DNA of 13,725 nucleotides from an uncultured Parabacteroides sp. (GTDB lineage: Bacteria; Bacteroidota; Bacteroidia; Bacteroidales; Tannerellaceae), in the NCBI GenBank assembly GCA_900552415.1, contig USAD01000041.1:1-13725 (forward strand). Direction: 5' to 3'. Below are positions 1 to 6,863 of the stretch, piece by piece. The position numbers were made by a program, and so were the translations under genes. Every line of letters starts with the position of its first letter. The first letter of the stretch is position 1. The notes under the pieces were generated by a model. The model searched no databases, was not told the DNA's origin, and saw only the letters and a list, made by a program, of their open reading frames with translations.

Positions 1-232
1 TGAAATTGGGACCTAAATCTTGGTAGTGGAGAAAGGCATCCTTTTTATAACCTATATCAATGAACGCAGCGTTCAAGCCAGGCATCAACTTCTTAACCTT
101 ACCTAAATAAATATCGCCAACAGCGAAAGATATGTTGCGAGCCTCTTTTTGGAGCTCTACAAGGTTCTTATCTTCCAAGACGGCGATAGTTACCTCTTCT
201 GGCTTTACATCTACTACTAACTCACTAACCAC
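1..232 (-). CDS. rng: Ribonuclease E/G family protein (RNase G), N-terminal part, cut by the window edge
   Basis: Reading the minus strand from a GTG at 232-230 gives an open frame to base 1, about 77 residues, beginning (M)VSELVVDVKPEEVTIAVLE. It continues with VGDIYLGKVKKLMPGLNAAFIDIGYKKDAFLH spread over residues 38-71. This is the S1-type RNA-binding start of RNase E/G, in which G-x-I-Y-x-G-x-V, PGL-x-A-A-F-x-D-I-G and K-x-A-F-L-H are typical. The family cleaves single-stranded RNA endonucleolytically in rRNA maturation and mRNA decay. The catalytic Mg2+ site and the rest of the protein lie outside the window. The start is inferred: GTG is the only conventional start placing the conserved SELVVDV at the N-terminus, and I see no Shine-Dalgarno. 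The gene lies downstream of HU and the small ribosomal gene on the same strand, behind a structured leader. Confidence 0.88.
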   Translation of the reverse strand, partial: MVSELVVDVKPEEVTIAVLEDKNLVELQKEARNISFAVGDIYLGKVKKLMPGLNAAFIDIGYKKDAFLHYQDLGPNF

Positions 233-249
233 TATAAAAAGAATTATTT

Positions 250-306
250 CAGACTTTAGATAACGCGAAGAACAAACTTAAAAGTCTGGTTCTAAGTTTG
301 TTCTTC
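250..306 (-). promoter_or_regulatory. Perfect 14-bp inverted repeat with loop complementary to a downstream segment, in the rng leader
   Basis: GAAGAACAAACTTA (267-280) and TAAGTTTGTTCTTC (293-306) are perfect reverse complements around a 12-base loop (281-292). Eight loop bases, AAAGTCTG (281-288), are complementary to CAGACTTT at 250-257, which is 18 bases upstream of the rng GTG. In the minus-strand RNA this permits either an H-type pseudoknot or two competing pairings. No T-run follows the hairpin directly on the minus strand; the nearest is five T at 240-236. A simple intrinsic terminator is therefore not a good fit. Alternatively, TAAGTTTG (minus 280-273) matches the Bacteroidota -7 box TAnnTTTG, so the repeat could be an operator at a rng promoter. 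The pairing is seen directly; the function is inferred. Confidence 0.6.
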
Positions 307-330
307 AAAGATCATTTACTGTGAATAGGC

Positions 331-420
331 TTATTTCTTCTTATGTCTATTCTTTTTCAGTCTTTTTTTGCGTTTGTGCGTAGACATTTTATGTCTTTTT
401 CTTTTCTTTCCGCTAGGCAT
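331..420 (-). CDS. 29-residue AURKAIP1/COX24-type small ribosomal protein (bS22/mS38-like)
   Basis: An ATG at 420-418 opens a 29-codon frame ending in TAA at 333-331: MPSGKKRKRHKMSTHKRKKR, then LKKNRHKKK. Of the 29 residues, 17 are Lys or Arg and 3 are His. The pattern K-M-S-x-x-K-x-K-K-x-L-K-K-x-R aligns by eye with the mycobacterial small-subunit protein bS22 and with the basic C-terminus of mitochondrial mS38 (AURKAIP1/COX24, DUF1713), which bind rRNA in the small subunit. Bacteroidota genomes commonly carry such a gene under the name AURKAIP1/COX24 domain-containing protein. It lies 38 bases downstream of HU on the same strand and upstream of rng, a translation and RNA-processing context that fits. 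There is no Shine-Dalgarno, as is usual in this phylum. The family call is from memory; ribosomal incorporation here is inferred. Confidence 0.85.
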   Translation of the reverse strand: MPSGKKRKRHKMSTHKRKKRLKKNRHKKK

Positions 421-458
421 TGCTGTAAAATTTAAAAATTAAACTAATTAATGATATA

Positions 459-731
459 TTATTTCACGTCGTTCAAGAAAGTTTTAGCAGGCTTGAAAGA
501 TGGAATGTTGTGCTCCGGAATGATGATTGTCGTATTCTTGGAAATATTACGAGCCGTTTTTTGTGCTCTTTTCTTAATAACGAAACTTCCGAAACCTCTC
601 AAGTAAACATTCTCGCCTTTTGCCAACGAGCCTTTTACGATCTCCATGAAAGATTCAACGCTTGTAAGTACGGTTGATTTATCAATACCCGTACTTTTTG
701 AAATCTCGCTAACGATATCTGCTTTAGTCAT
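459..731 (-). CDS. HU/IHF-family DNA-binding protein
   Basis: This 90-residue protein has the standard length and layout of bacterial histone-like proteins. It has an N-terminal helical dimerisation part (about residues 3-40, starting TKADIVSEISKSTGIDKSTV), the signature V-Y-L-R-G-F-G-S-F near residues 42-50, and a basic beta-arm (about 53-75, KKRAQKTARNISKNTT). It ends with the closing segment IPSFKPAKTF. Such dimers bend and compact DNA with little sequence specificity and assist replication, recombination and transcription. The usual R-N-P at the arm tip appears as R-N-I-S, with a proline in NIP further on; I recall this variant from Bacteroidota HU/IHF-like proteins. The gene is divergent from mutY and upstream of the bS22-like gene and rng, with which it may share a transcript. 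A promoter candidate lies about 50 bases upstream. I cannot say which HU paralogue it is. Confidence 0.95.
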   Translation of the reverse strand: MTKADIVSEISKSTGIDKSTVLTSVESFMEIVKGSLAKGENVYLRGFGSFVIKKRAQKTARNISKNTTIIIPEHNIPSFKPAKTFLNDVK

Positions 732-777
732 GTCTATAAATAATTAATTGATTTGAACCTTTTAATTTTTTGGAATG

Positions 778-808
778 CAAATATATAGCTTTTTCCTTAA
801 GTGAAAAA
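778..808 (-). promoter_or_regulatory. Candidate Bacteroidota promoter for the HU gene, with overlapping inverted repeat
   Basis: On the minus strand TATATTTG (785-778) matches the Bacteroidota sigma-ABfr -7 consensus TAnnTTTG exactly. A T-run (808-804), 18 bases upstream, could serve as a weak -33 element. The start site would fall near 771, giving a leader of about 40 bases before the HU ATG at 731. A 7-bp inverted repeat, CTTTTTC (789-795) and GAAAAAG (803-809), lies between and over the two boxes and could be an operator. The motif match is direct; promoter activity is inferred. Confidence 0.5.
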
Positions 809-968
809 GGAATTGATCGGCAAATTTTGATAAAAAGATTGTCTCGTTATTGGATATCATAAATTTAGAATCAAATAGGTTGTTGCTTAATATATTGAAA
901 ATTAATATTTAATATTGATTTGGTCGGATGATCCCATTCGTTTTGCGAGCAAATAAAATAATTATATG

Positions 969-976
969 TATGTTTG
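969..976 (+). promoter_or_regulatory. Weak candidate -7 box for mutY
   Basis: TATGTTTG matches TAnnTTTG. A TTTG at 942-945 could be the -33 element, but the 23-base gap is a few bases longer than usual. If used, transcription would begin around 981-984, only a few bases before the preferred mutY ATG at 987, and the more upstream ATG at 966 would be untranscribed. In this AT-rich region a chance match is quite possible. Confidence 0.25.
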
Positions 977-986
977 CCGGATGGAT

Positions 987-2039
987 ATGGAGAATTTTGA
1001 TATAAGCAGGAAGCTATGCGAATGGTATGATAGCCATAAGCGGGATTTGCCCTGGCGATCGACTTGCTCGCCCTATTTGATTTGGGTCTCTGAAGTGATA
1101 TTGCAGCAGACGCAAGTAGCGCAAGGATTGGATTATTATAACCGGTTTGTCCGGCGATTCCCGGATGTGGCCAGTTTGGCCGCTGCGGATGAGGACGAAG
1201 TGTTGAGATATTGGCAAGGTTTGGGTTATTATAGCCGGGCTCGTAATATGAGAATGGCGGCGATTGATGTGATGGATCGTTTCGGGGGGTCTTTCCCGGA
1301 ACGGTATGAGGATGTACTTTCTTTAAAAGGTATTGGAGAGTACACGGCGGCGGCGATTGTCTCTTTCGCTTGGAACAAGCCCTATCCGGTGGTGGATGGT
1401 AATGTCTTTCGGGTCCTGTCTCGTCTGTTCGCAATCAATACGCCGATTGATACGGGGCAAGGCAAGAAGGAGTTTTCCGCATTGGCGGCCTCTTTACTTG
1501 ATCCTGCCAATGCGGGAACGCATAACCAGGCGATCATGGAGTTAGGGGCTTTAGTCTGTACGCCACGTGATCCGGATTGCGTGGCATGTCCGTTGGTGGA
1601 TGCTTGCTTGGCTTATGCCACTAATGAGATGACTTCTTATCCTGTCAAGCAGGGGAAAATTAATCGACGGACACGGCATTTCCTATACCTATATATAATA
1701 TGTAAAGAGAAGACATGGATAAGAAGGCGTCAGCAAGGGGATATCTGGACCGGACTATACGAATTTCCTTTGATAGAGACGGAAAAAATGATTTCGGTCG
1801 AACGGTTAGGGGAAAGGAAGGAGGTTAGAGCTTTGCTGGGAGAGGAGAGTAATGCCCAGATCTTGGAAATCAAAACAGGAGTGAAACACATATTGTCTCA
1901 TCAGCTTCTGTTCCTTTCCTTTGTCAAGGTCAAGATCGATGAACCGCTCCCTGTGCTTTCCTCTTATCAGGAGGTTAAGGTCGAAGATTTGGGCGATTAT
2001 GCCGTTCCTCAGCCGATTCATGATTATTTGACGAGATAA
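987..2039 (+). CDS. mutY: A/G-specific adenine DNA glycosylase MutY
   Basis: MutY removes adenine mispaired with 8-oxoguanine or guanine in base-excision repair. From the ATG at 987 the protein is 350 residues, the usual length. Visible hallmarks are the catalytic glutamate in SEVILQQTQV (E36), the helix-hairpin-helix LKGIGEYTAAAI (113-124) followed by the catalytic aspartate in VVDGNV (D137), and a C-x6-C-x2-C-x5-C [4Fe-4S] loop at C191, C198, C201 and C207. A C-terminal NUDIX-like 8-oxoG-recognition domain starts near residue 230 and includes GDIWTGLYEFP and the LSH triplet (303-305), equivalent to the FSH loop. ATGs at 966, 981 and 987 are all in frame. I chose 987 because family members start just before the S-x-x-L-x-x-W-Y-x-x-x-K-R-D-L-P-W-R segment, and because a promoter-like box overlaps 969-976. 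mutY is divergent from HU and 76 bases upstream of ssb. Confidence 0.95.
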   Translation: MENFDISRKLCEWYDSHKRDLPWRSTCSPYLIWVSEVILQQTQVAQGLDYYNRFVRRFPDVASLAAADEDEVLRYWQGLGYYSRARNMRMAAIDVMDRFGGSFPERYEDVLSLKGIGEYTAAAIVSFAWNKPYPVVDGNVFRVLSRLFAINTPIDTGQGKKEFSALAASLLDPANAGTHNQAIMELGALVCTPRDPDCVACPLVDACLAYATNEMTSYPVKQGKINRRTRHFLYLYIICKEKTWIRRRQQGDIWTGLYEFPLIETEKMISVERLGERKEVRALLGEESNAQILEIKTGVKHILSHQLLFLSFVKVKIDEPLPVLSSYQEVKVEDLGDYAVPQPIHDYLTR

Positions 2040-2115
2040 ATGGTGGGAAACTTGTTCATGTTGGCGAATTTGGTTTTCTTCGCGATAGATACAAATAACG
2101 AAAGATTTTTAAGTT

Positions 2116-2604
2116 ATGTCATTGAATAAAGTCATATTGATAGGAAATGTGGGACGGGATCCGGATATCCGTTACTTTGACAGTGGAACGGCTATCGCAA
2201 ATTTCTCGTTGGCGACTTCAGAGCGAGGTTATACTTTGGCGAATGGTACGGTAGTGCCGGAGCGGACGGAGTGGCACAATATCGTGGTACGTCGTGATTT
2301 GGTTCCTTTCGTGGAAAAATGGGTTAAGAAGGGCTCGTTGGTTTATGTGGAGGGAAAAATTCGAACTCGTTCTTATGATGACCAGGCCGGTGTGAAACGT
2401 TACGTGACGGAAATTCATGCCGATCGGGTTGAGTTTTACTATTCAGGTACGCGTCCGGCGGACAATATGAGTCAATCGGGCAATAATGTCTCATCAACCG
2501 CGCCATCGCCAGCGGTATCCAATAATACGGTTTATCAACGTCCGGCTCCCGCTCAGGAGAATGCTTTTCCTGAGTCGAACGAGGTGGATGATTTGCCGTT
2601 CTAA
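2116..2604 (+). CDS. ssb: Single-stranded DNA-binding protein
   Basis: This 162-residue SSB coats single-stranded DNA during replication, repair and recombination and recruits partners through its tail. The OB-fold covers about residues 1-112, with the typical start M-S-L-N-K-V-I-L-I-G-N-V-G-x-D-P, the strand TEWHNIVV (51-58) and KGSLVYVEGKIRTRSY (72-87). A flexible Ser/Asn/Pro/Gln-rich linker (about 113-152) leads to the acidic tip DDLPF, the Bacteroidota form of the D-D-x-P-F peptide that docks SSB-interacting proteins. The frame closes with tandem TAA TAA codons. gldE follows after 25 bases, so co-transcription with the gld genes is likely. The upstream gap of 76 bases holds no convincing TAnnTTTG box, so the gene may be read from mutY. 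Confidence 0.97.
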   Translation: MSLNKVILIGNVGRDPDIRYFDSGTAIANFSLATSERGYTLANGTVVPERTEWHNIVVRRDLVPFVEKWVKKGSLVYVEGKIRTRSYDDQAGVKRYVTEIHADRVEFYYSGTRPADNMSQSGNNVSSTAPSPAVSNNTVYQRPAPAQENAFPESNEVDDLPF

Positions 2605-2629
2605 TAATGTCTAACTAATTCTATACCAC

Positions 2630-3988
2630 TTGGACACTGATAGTTTTTTATGGGGCTTGGATAACGCCTTGGGTGGTGGTTTTACCTTAGAGATCGTCGC
2701 CTACTTGATTTTAGTTCTTGCCTTGTTGTTCTTCTCTGGGTTGATTTCCGCTTCAGAAGTCGCCTTTTTTTCCCTACCCGCTAAAGATCTCACGGAGATA
2801 AAGCAGGCAAAAAATGCTGATGACGCAATTGTCAAGGAGTTGTTGGATCGTTCGGAAAGTTTGCTGGCATCGATATTGTTGTTGAATAATATTGTCAATA
2901 TCGCATTGCTGTTGGTCGTTTTGTACATTTGTGATTGTTGGTTTGCTCTGTTCGATTGGCCTGCGTTTGATATCGTGTTACTTATGGCGGGAATGGCTTT
3001 TGCCATGCTGTTGTTTTGCGAGACATTGCCAAAGGTGCTCGTGCAAGGCAAGCAGCTGGGGTTTGTCCGTTGGTTCGCCACTTTCATGCGTGTGATGGAG
3101 CGGCTATTGAGGCCGGCTACTCGTTTGTTGTTGTCATCGTCGTCATTGATGAGTCGTTGGGTCGCTAAAAAAAAGGAGGGCTTGTCGATGGATGGCCTCT
3201 CAAAAGCATTGGAAATGGAGACTTCCGGGATTTCGGAGGAGAAAGAGATGCTTGTTGAGATCATGAAGTTTCATGATAAGACCGCTGCCGAGATTATGAC
3301 CTCGCGGCTGGACTTGTCGGATATCGAGATCCAGACCCCTTTCCGGAGTGTGATCTCTTTTGTCGTTTCTTGTGGTTATTCCCGCATCCCGGTTTTTTCA
3401 GGTACAGTCGATAATATTAAGGGTGTCTTGTATATTAAGGATTTATTGCCCTATATTGACAAGCCGGATACGTTTCATTGGCAAAGTTTGATCCGGCCAG
3501 CCTATTTTGTCCCAGAAACCAAGAAAATTGATGACCTGTTGGAGGAGTTCCGTATGAACAAGATCCATTTGGCGGTAGTCGTCGATGAGTTTGGGGGAAC
3601 ATGTGGAATCGTGACTATGGAGGATATTTTGGAGGAGATCGTTGGTGAGATCTCTGATGAGTATGATGAGGATGAGCGGCAATATTTGAGATTGTCGGAT
3701 GGCAGTTTTATTTTTGAGGCCAAGATTCTTTTGACAGACTTTTTCCGGGTGACTGATGTGGATCCTGCGGACTTTGGTGAGTTGACTGAAGAGGTGGAAA
3801 CCTTGGCTGGTCTTCTTTTGGAGATTAAGGGCGATTTTCCACGTCGGCATGAGGTGATTGAGTATGGGAAATACCGTTTCCAGATGTTGGAGGTGGATAA
3901 CCGCCGTATCCAAAAAGTTAAATTTTACTCGTGCCTGGGAGACACGGCTGTGGATGATAAGAGATTGGGAGAGCATGAGGATGCGTAA
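2630..3988 (+). CDS. gldE: GldE: CNNM/CorC-type membrane protein with CBS pair
   Basis: This 452-residue protein has a CNNM/DUF21 membrane domain, with hydrophobic segments near 20-47, 80-100 and 112-132, including GLISASEVAFFSL and E-T-L-P-K. A cytoplasmic CBS pair follows (about 215-345), with GYSRIPVF, IKGVLYIKDLL, LAVVVDEFGGTCGIVTMEDILEEIVGE. A CorC/HlyC C-terminal domain covers about 350-435. Relatives transport or sense divalent cations such as Mg2+. In gliding flavobacteria GldE supports GldD, but the pair is also kept in non-gliding gut Bacteroidales, so gliding itself is not implied. The start is a TTG at 2630: no ATG appears in frame until well inside the membrane domain, and an in-frame stop lies at 2612-2614. 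The 3' end overlaps gldD by 14 bases, suggesting translational coupling. Confidence 0.92.
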   Translation: MDTDSFLWGLDNALGGGFTLEIVAYLILVLALLFFSGLISASEVAFFSLPAKDLTEIKQAKNADDAIVKELLDRSESLLASILLLNNIVNIALLLVVLYICDCWFALFDWPAFDIVLLMAGMAFAMLLFCETLPKVLVQGKQLGFVRWFATFMRVMERLLRPATRLLLSSSSLMSRWVAKKKEGLSMDGLSKALEMETSGISEEKEMLVEIMKFHDKTAAEIMTSRLDLSDIEIQTPFRSVISFVVSCGYSRIPVFSGTVDNIKGVLYIKDLLPYIDKPDTFHWQSLIRPAYFVPETKKIDDLLEEFRMNKIHLAVVVDEFGGTCGIVTMEDILEEIVGEISDEYDEDERQYLRLSDGSFIFEAKILLTDFFRVTDVDPADFGELTEEVETLAGLLLEIKGDFPRRHEVIEYGKYRFQMLEVDNRRIQKVKFYSCLGDTAVDDKRLGEHEDA

Positions 3989-4547
3989 TGCCATTTGGAT
4001 TCTGATAGGACTGGGTAGTTTGTTGGTCTCGTGTGTGGATTATTCTCCTAAACCGCGAGGGTATCTTAGGATCGATCTTCAGGAGCCAGTTTACGTTTCT
4101 TATTCAGATACGAGATTCCCTTTTTCGTTTCATGTTTCCGACCAAGTATCTGTTTCGCTCTCAACTGAAGATACGTTGTCGTGGCTGGATCTTTTTTATC
4201 CGGCCTTGAACGCTCGGGTTTATTGTGGCTATTCGTCTATACGAAAAGGAAATCTTACAGGGCTTGTGGATGAGAGCCGTCTTTTGGTAAGTCGTTCGGC
4301 ACGGGATGTACGGGATGTCCTTGAGCGGGATTATGAGGATCCGGAACGAGCGGTCTATGGTTCACTTTTCTTATTGGGTGATCAATCAGCTTCGCCTGTC
4401 CAGTTTTATTTGACCGATAGCATCCAGCATTTTTTCAGGGGTGCTTTGTATTTTGATCATGTTGTCCCCTCCGATTCTTTAAAACCGGTTGTTGATTATC
4501 TGACACATGATGTGATTGAGTTGATGGAGTCTTTTAATTGGAAATAG
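3975..4547 (+). CDS. gldD: GldD-type lipoprotein
   Basis: Starting at the ATG at 3975, inside the end of gldE, the product is 190 residues. It opens MRMRNAIWILIGLGSLLVSC, a short basic start, a hydrophobic stretch and a lipobox (L-V-S-C) with Cys20 as the predicted lipidated residue. After the cysteine comes YSPKPRGYLRIDL, the segment I associate with GldD (C-x-x-x-Y-x-P-K-P-R-G-Y-x-R-I). The remainder looks periplasmic, with one further cysteine (C84). GldD is essential for gliding and type IX-linked secretion in Flavobacterium; its role in non-gliding Bacteroidales is not settled. The open frame extends upstream to 3858, but that stretch lies within gldE and lacks a signal peptide, so the later start is preferred; ATG 3981 is also possible. 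The transferase gene starts one base after its stop. Confidence 0.9.
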   Translation: MRMRNAIWILIGLGSLLVSCVDYSPKPRGYLRIDLQEPVYVSYSDTRFPFSFHVSDQVSVSLSTEDTLSWLDLFYPALNARVYCGYSSIRKGNLTGLVDESRLLVSRSARDVRDVLERDYEDPERAVYGSLFLLGDQSASPVQFYLTDSIQHFFRGALYFDHVVPSDSLKPVVDYLTHDVIELMESFNWK

Positions 4548-4548
4548 T

Positions 4549-5205
4549 ATGCCTATAATATTTAAGACGGATTCTCCTATGCTGGGGGTGTGGCGAATGA
4601 CGGAATGCTCGGACGAGCTTTTGGCTATGCTTGGCCGTCGGGAAGATTACCGTCCTTTTCTTGAGCGGGTGAATGCGGAGACCAGACGACGGGAACATTT
4701 GGCAAGTCGAGTTTTGTTGGCCCGGTTGTTGGGTTATGAGACTCAGGTTGGTTATAGACAGGATGGCGCTCCGTTCTTGTTTGGCTCTTCTCTTCATATT
4801 AGTATTTCTCATACACGTGATTATGCGGCTGTTATTGTTGGCGAGCAGCCGGTAGGTGTTGATATTGAGTATCGTTCTGATCGTGTGTGGAAGATCCGTG
4901 AACGTTTTCTTTCGTCGGAGGAATTGGCTATGCTTGATCCATCTAATAAGGTGGAACAGCTGTTAATTTGCTGGTGTGTCAAGGAGGCTTTGTTTAAGTT
5001 GCTTGGCCAGCAATCTGTTGATTTTCGTGAACATTTACGTGTGATACCTTTCGAGTATCAAGAATCAGGGGAATTGTTGGCTCAGGAATTCCGGACAGAA
5101 AGGACGACTGTTTTCCGTTTTGCTTATCGGGTGACGCCGGAATATGTGCTGGTTCATTCGCTTCCCGATCCTTTTGTATCGGCTACTGCGACCGCTGTGC
5201 AGTAA
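4549..5205 (+). CDS. 4'-phosphopantetheinyl transferase superfamily protein
   Basis: This 218-residue Sfp-type enzyme would move the phosphopantetheine arm of CoA onto a serine of acyl or peptidyl carrier proteins. Visible motifs are HISISHT (83-89), V-G-V-D-I-E (102-107, Mg2+-binding D105 and E107) and W-C-V-K-E-A-L-F-K (142-150, with K145, E146 and K150 of the W-x-x-K-E-A-x-x-K signature). Between them FLSSEEL (120-126) is also typical. The pseudo-dimeric Sfp/Gsp form fits better than the short AcpS form. It begins one base after gldD. The substrate cannot be read from the sequence; the fatty-acid ACP or an aryl-polyene/polyketide carrier are options. The last six codons (TATAVQ) and the stop lie within a cluster of ACTGC/GCAGT pentamers, so the original C-terminus may have been altered by that repeat. 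Confidence 0.9.
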   Translation: MPIIFKTDSPMLGVWRMTECSDELLAMLGRREDYRPFLERVNAETRRREHLASRVLLARLLGYETQVGYRQDGAPFLFGSSLHISISHTRDYAAVIVGEQPVGVDIEYRSDRVWKIRERFLSSEELAMLDPSNKVEQLLICWCVKEALFKLLGQQSVDFREHLRVIPFEYQESGELLAQEFRTERTTVFRFAYRVTPEYVLVHSLPDPFVSATATAVQ

Positions 5206-5268
5206 GACCGCGACTGCGGTACAGTTTTACTGCAGTCGCAGTGCAGTGTTACTGCGGCAGGGCTGCGG
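5185..5268. repeat. Cluster of ACTGC/GCAGT pentamers with hairpin at 5210-5239 between convergent genes
   Basis: Eight ACTGC or GCAGT pentamers occur in 71 bases (5185, 5199, 5213, 5229, 5232, 5238, 5243 and 5251), and related GCGG/CTGCGG units continue to 5268. The best hairpin pairs 5210-5221 with 5228-5239 (12 pairs, one G-T) around a 6-base loop. A competing stem pairs CGCAGT (5237-5242) with ACTGCG (5251-5256). The position between convergent stop codons (5205 and 5274) suits a bidirectional terminator. However, there is no flanking T-run, and the repetition exceeds what a terminator needs, so a REP-like palindromic element is also possible. Confidence 0.6.
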
Positions 5269-5273
5269 TGAAT

Positions 5274-6863
5274 TTACCATTTGTAGTTAAATCCGAAACT
5301 CAGCAATTGGTTGAACTGGAAGTAGCTTTTGAAATCCTCAGGTTTAGCTACAGCATCGTCGTATTTCACGTGCAGATTGATCCGTGTTGAAAAGAAGCGG
5401 CTGATTTGCAGATTGAAGGTGTTTTCAAAATCCCAGTTTACCGTCTCATAGGTGGTAAAATAGATCATTTTAGAGGTCCAGCTAATGTTCCGGTTGATAT
5501 TGAACGTGAGGTTTGTCTCCACACGGGAACCGATTTGACTTAAGACATTCTCATAAAGATTCTCTCCTTCTGCAACTTCTCCTTTTTTCTGTTTGAAGCC
5601 ATGACGGCCTAAGTCCATATTTATATCGCTTTTTGTGCTGTACATGAAGTTATAGGTTATAGGCTGCATATTCACCATAAAGGTGACATTACGATGACGG
5701 GTCTTGAAGTCACTTTTGTTCAGCTCGTATTTCATACCCGGACCGACGTTGATTTTCATAGGGGCCAAAAATGCGGCTTGCAAGAGCTCGCTATTTTGAG
5801 CATAGTTATTGACAAGTTGTGTCTTGAACTCGAAGTTGAACGTGTAGTACCATTTATCTCGAGCCTTAAAACCAAAGTTACTGGTTATCCTGAAAAGGTC
5901 GTCGTTCACAAGGTAACTGTGAACCGTGTCGATCTGGCTGGGGATCGCATTCATGTTAAGCTTAATTTCCAGCTCATTCGTAAACTTGATCTTGTCTTTC
6001 TCGTAGTTGTACATGACATACTGCCGTGTAAGCATATTCAAGTTACTGTTACCACCACCACTCCAGTTTTTGGAGACGTAACTTTCCGATAATTGGATCG
6101 TGCTCTCAAAAGCAGAGGTCCAATATCGTCGTTCCGGTATAAAACGAGGCAACTCATCCGGATTGCTATTCAAGGTGGTATCTGCCTTGACCTGGAATAA
6201 GATCTTATCGTCGATCTGACGTTTGATGGTCTTAGGTTTTATGATCTCTTGTGGCAGATCGTTGATAGAGTAGCGGAAATAGGTCGGGAAGCTGTTTTGT
6301 ACATATTTATATGCCGAACGCTCGAGTTCTATGTTGCGCTTCTCATCCTCGAAGAGTTGCTCAGGAGTAGCTAAACGCTCGTAAGGGGTTGTCGTCTTGA
6401 GTGTATCCGGATTGTAGAATACCAAATTATGTGGAAGATAGTCTCCCCGGAAAAGGATAGGCATGAACAGGGGATTGACGATCATCGTATCCCTGAAAGT
6501 CATGTTCTCGTCAATAATTGTTGAGACATCTCTTACTAGGCGAGCCCAATAAAGTGCTTCTTCTGAGATTTGTAATTCGTCTTTATGCAGGAATCGCAGA
6601 AGATTTTCGCTAGGATTGACAGAAATTTTATAAGTCTTGTTTTGTTTTTCGAATTGTTTTTGGATGTCGATGATTTTGCTCAAGTCCTCTTCGCTTAAGA
6701 CCAGGTTCTCTGGATTGACCGGATCTTGTTCGCTCTGTTTGTTCTCGAAGTCACTCGTGGAGATAATAGGTGGGATCAACGTGCCCTCTTGAGCGTAAGT
6801 TTGAGTGTGGCAAGCAAACCACATCAAGCAAATAAAAATCAACACACTACACTTTGTATTCAT
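5274..6863 (-). CDS. DUF3078 domain protein, predicted outer-membrane beta-barrel
   Basis: From the ATG at 6863 the protein is 529 residues. It begins with a signal peptide (MNTKCSVLIFICLMWFACHT, cleavage probably after the Ala of T-Y-A-Q near residue 24). Residues 30-240 are mixed, with predicted periplasmic character. From about 245 the sequence alternates in beta-barrel fashion, starting WTSAFESTIQLSESYVSKNW and S-G-G-G-N-S-N-L-N (to residue 276). This W-x-x-G-G-x-N block is the feature I associate with DUF3078 of Bacteroidota. The C-terminus FGFNYKW, ending in an aromatic residue, fits BAM-dependent insertion. No specific substrate or role is known to me. A TTG at 6872 would add three residues, but ATG 6863 gives the cleaner signal peptide. 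The gene is convergent with the transferase and divergent from the rnf operon, so it is probably its own unit. Confidence 0.8.
   Translation of the reverse strand: MNTKCSVLIFICLMWFACHTQTYAQEGTLIPPIISTSDFENKQSEQDPVNPENLVLSEEDLSKIIDIQKQFEKQNKTYKISVNPSENLLRFLHKDELQISEEALYWARLVRDVSTIIDENMTFRDTMIVNPLFMPILFRGDYLPHNLVFYNPDTLKTTTPYERLATPEQLFEDEKRNIELERSAYKYVQNSFPTYFRYSINDLPQEIIKPKTIKRQIDDKILFQVKADTTLNSNPDELPRFIPERRYWTSAFESTIQLSESYVSKNWSGGGNSNLNMLTRQYVMYNYEKDKIKFTNELEIKLNMNAIPSQIDTVHSYLVNDDLFRITSNFGFKARDKWYYTFNFEFKTQLVNNYAQNSELLQAAFLAPMKINVGPGMKYELNKSDFKTRHRNVTFMVNMQPITYNFMYSTKSDINMDLGRHGFKQKKGEVAEGENLYENVLSQIGSRVETNLTFNINRNISWTSKMIYFTTYETVNWDFENTFNLQISRFFSTRINLHVKYDDAVAKPEDFKSYFQFNQLLSFGFNYKW

Noticed and set aside
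3858..3974. Upstream extension of the gldD frame
   Set aside because: It lies entirely within gldE, and starting there would bury the signal peptide and lipobox in the middle of the protein.
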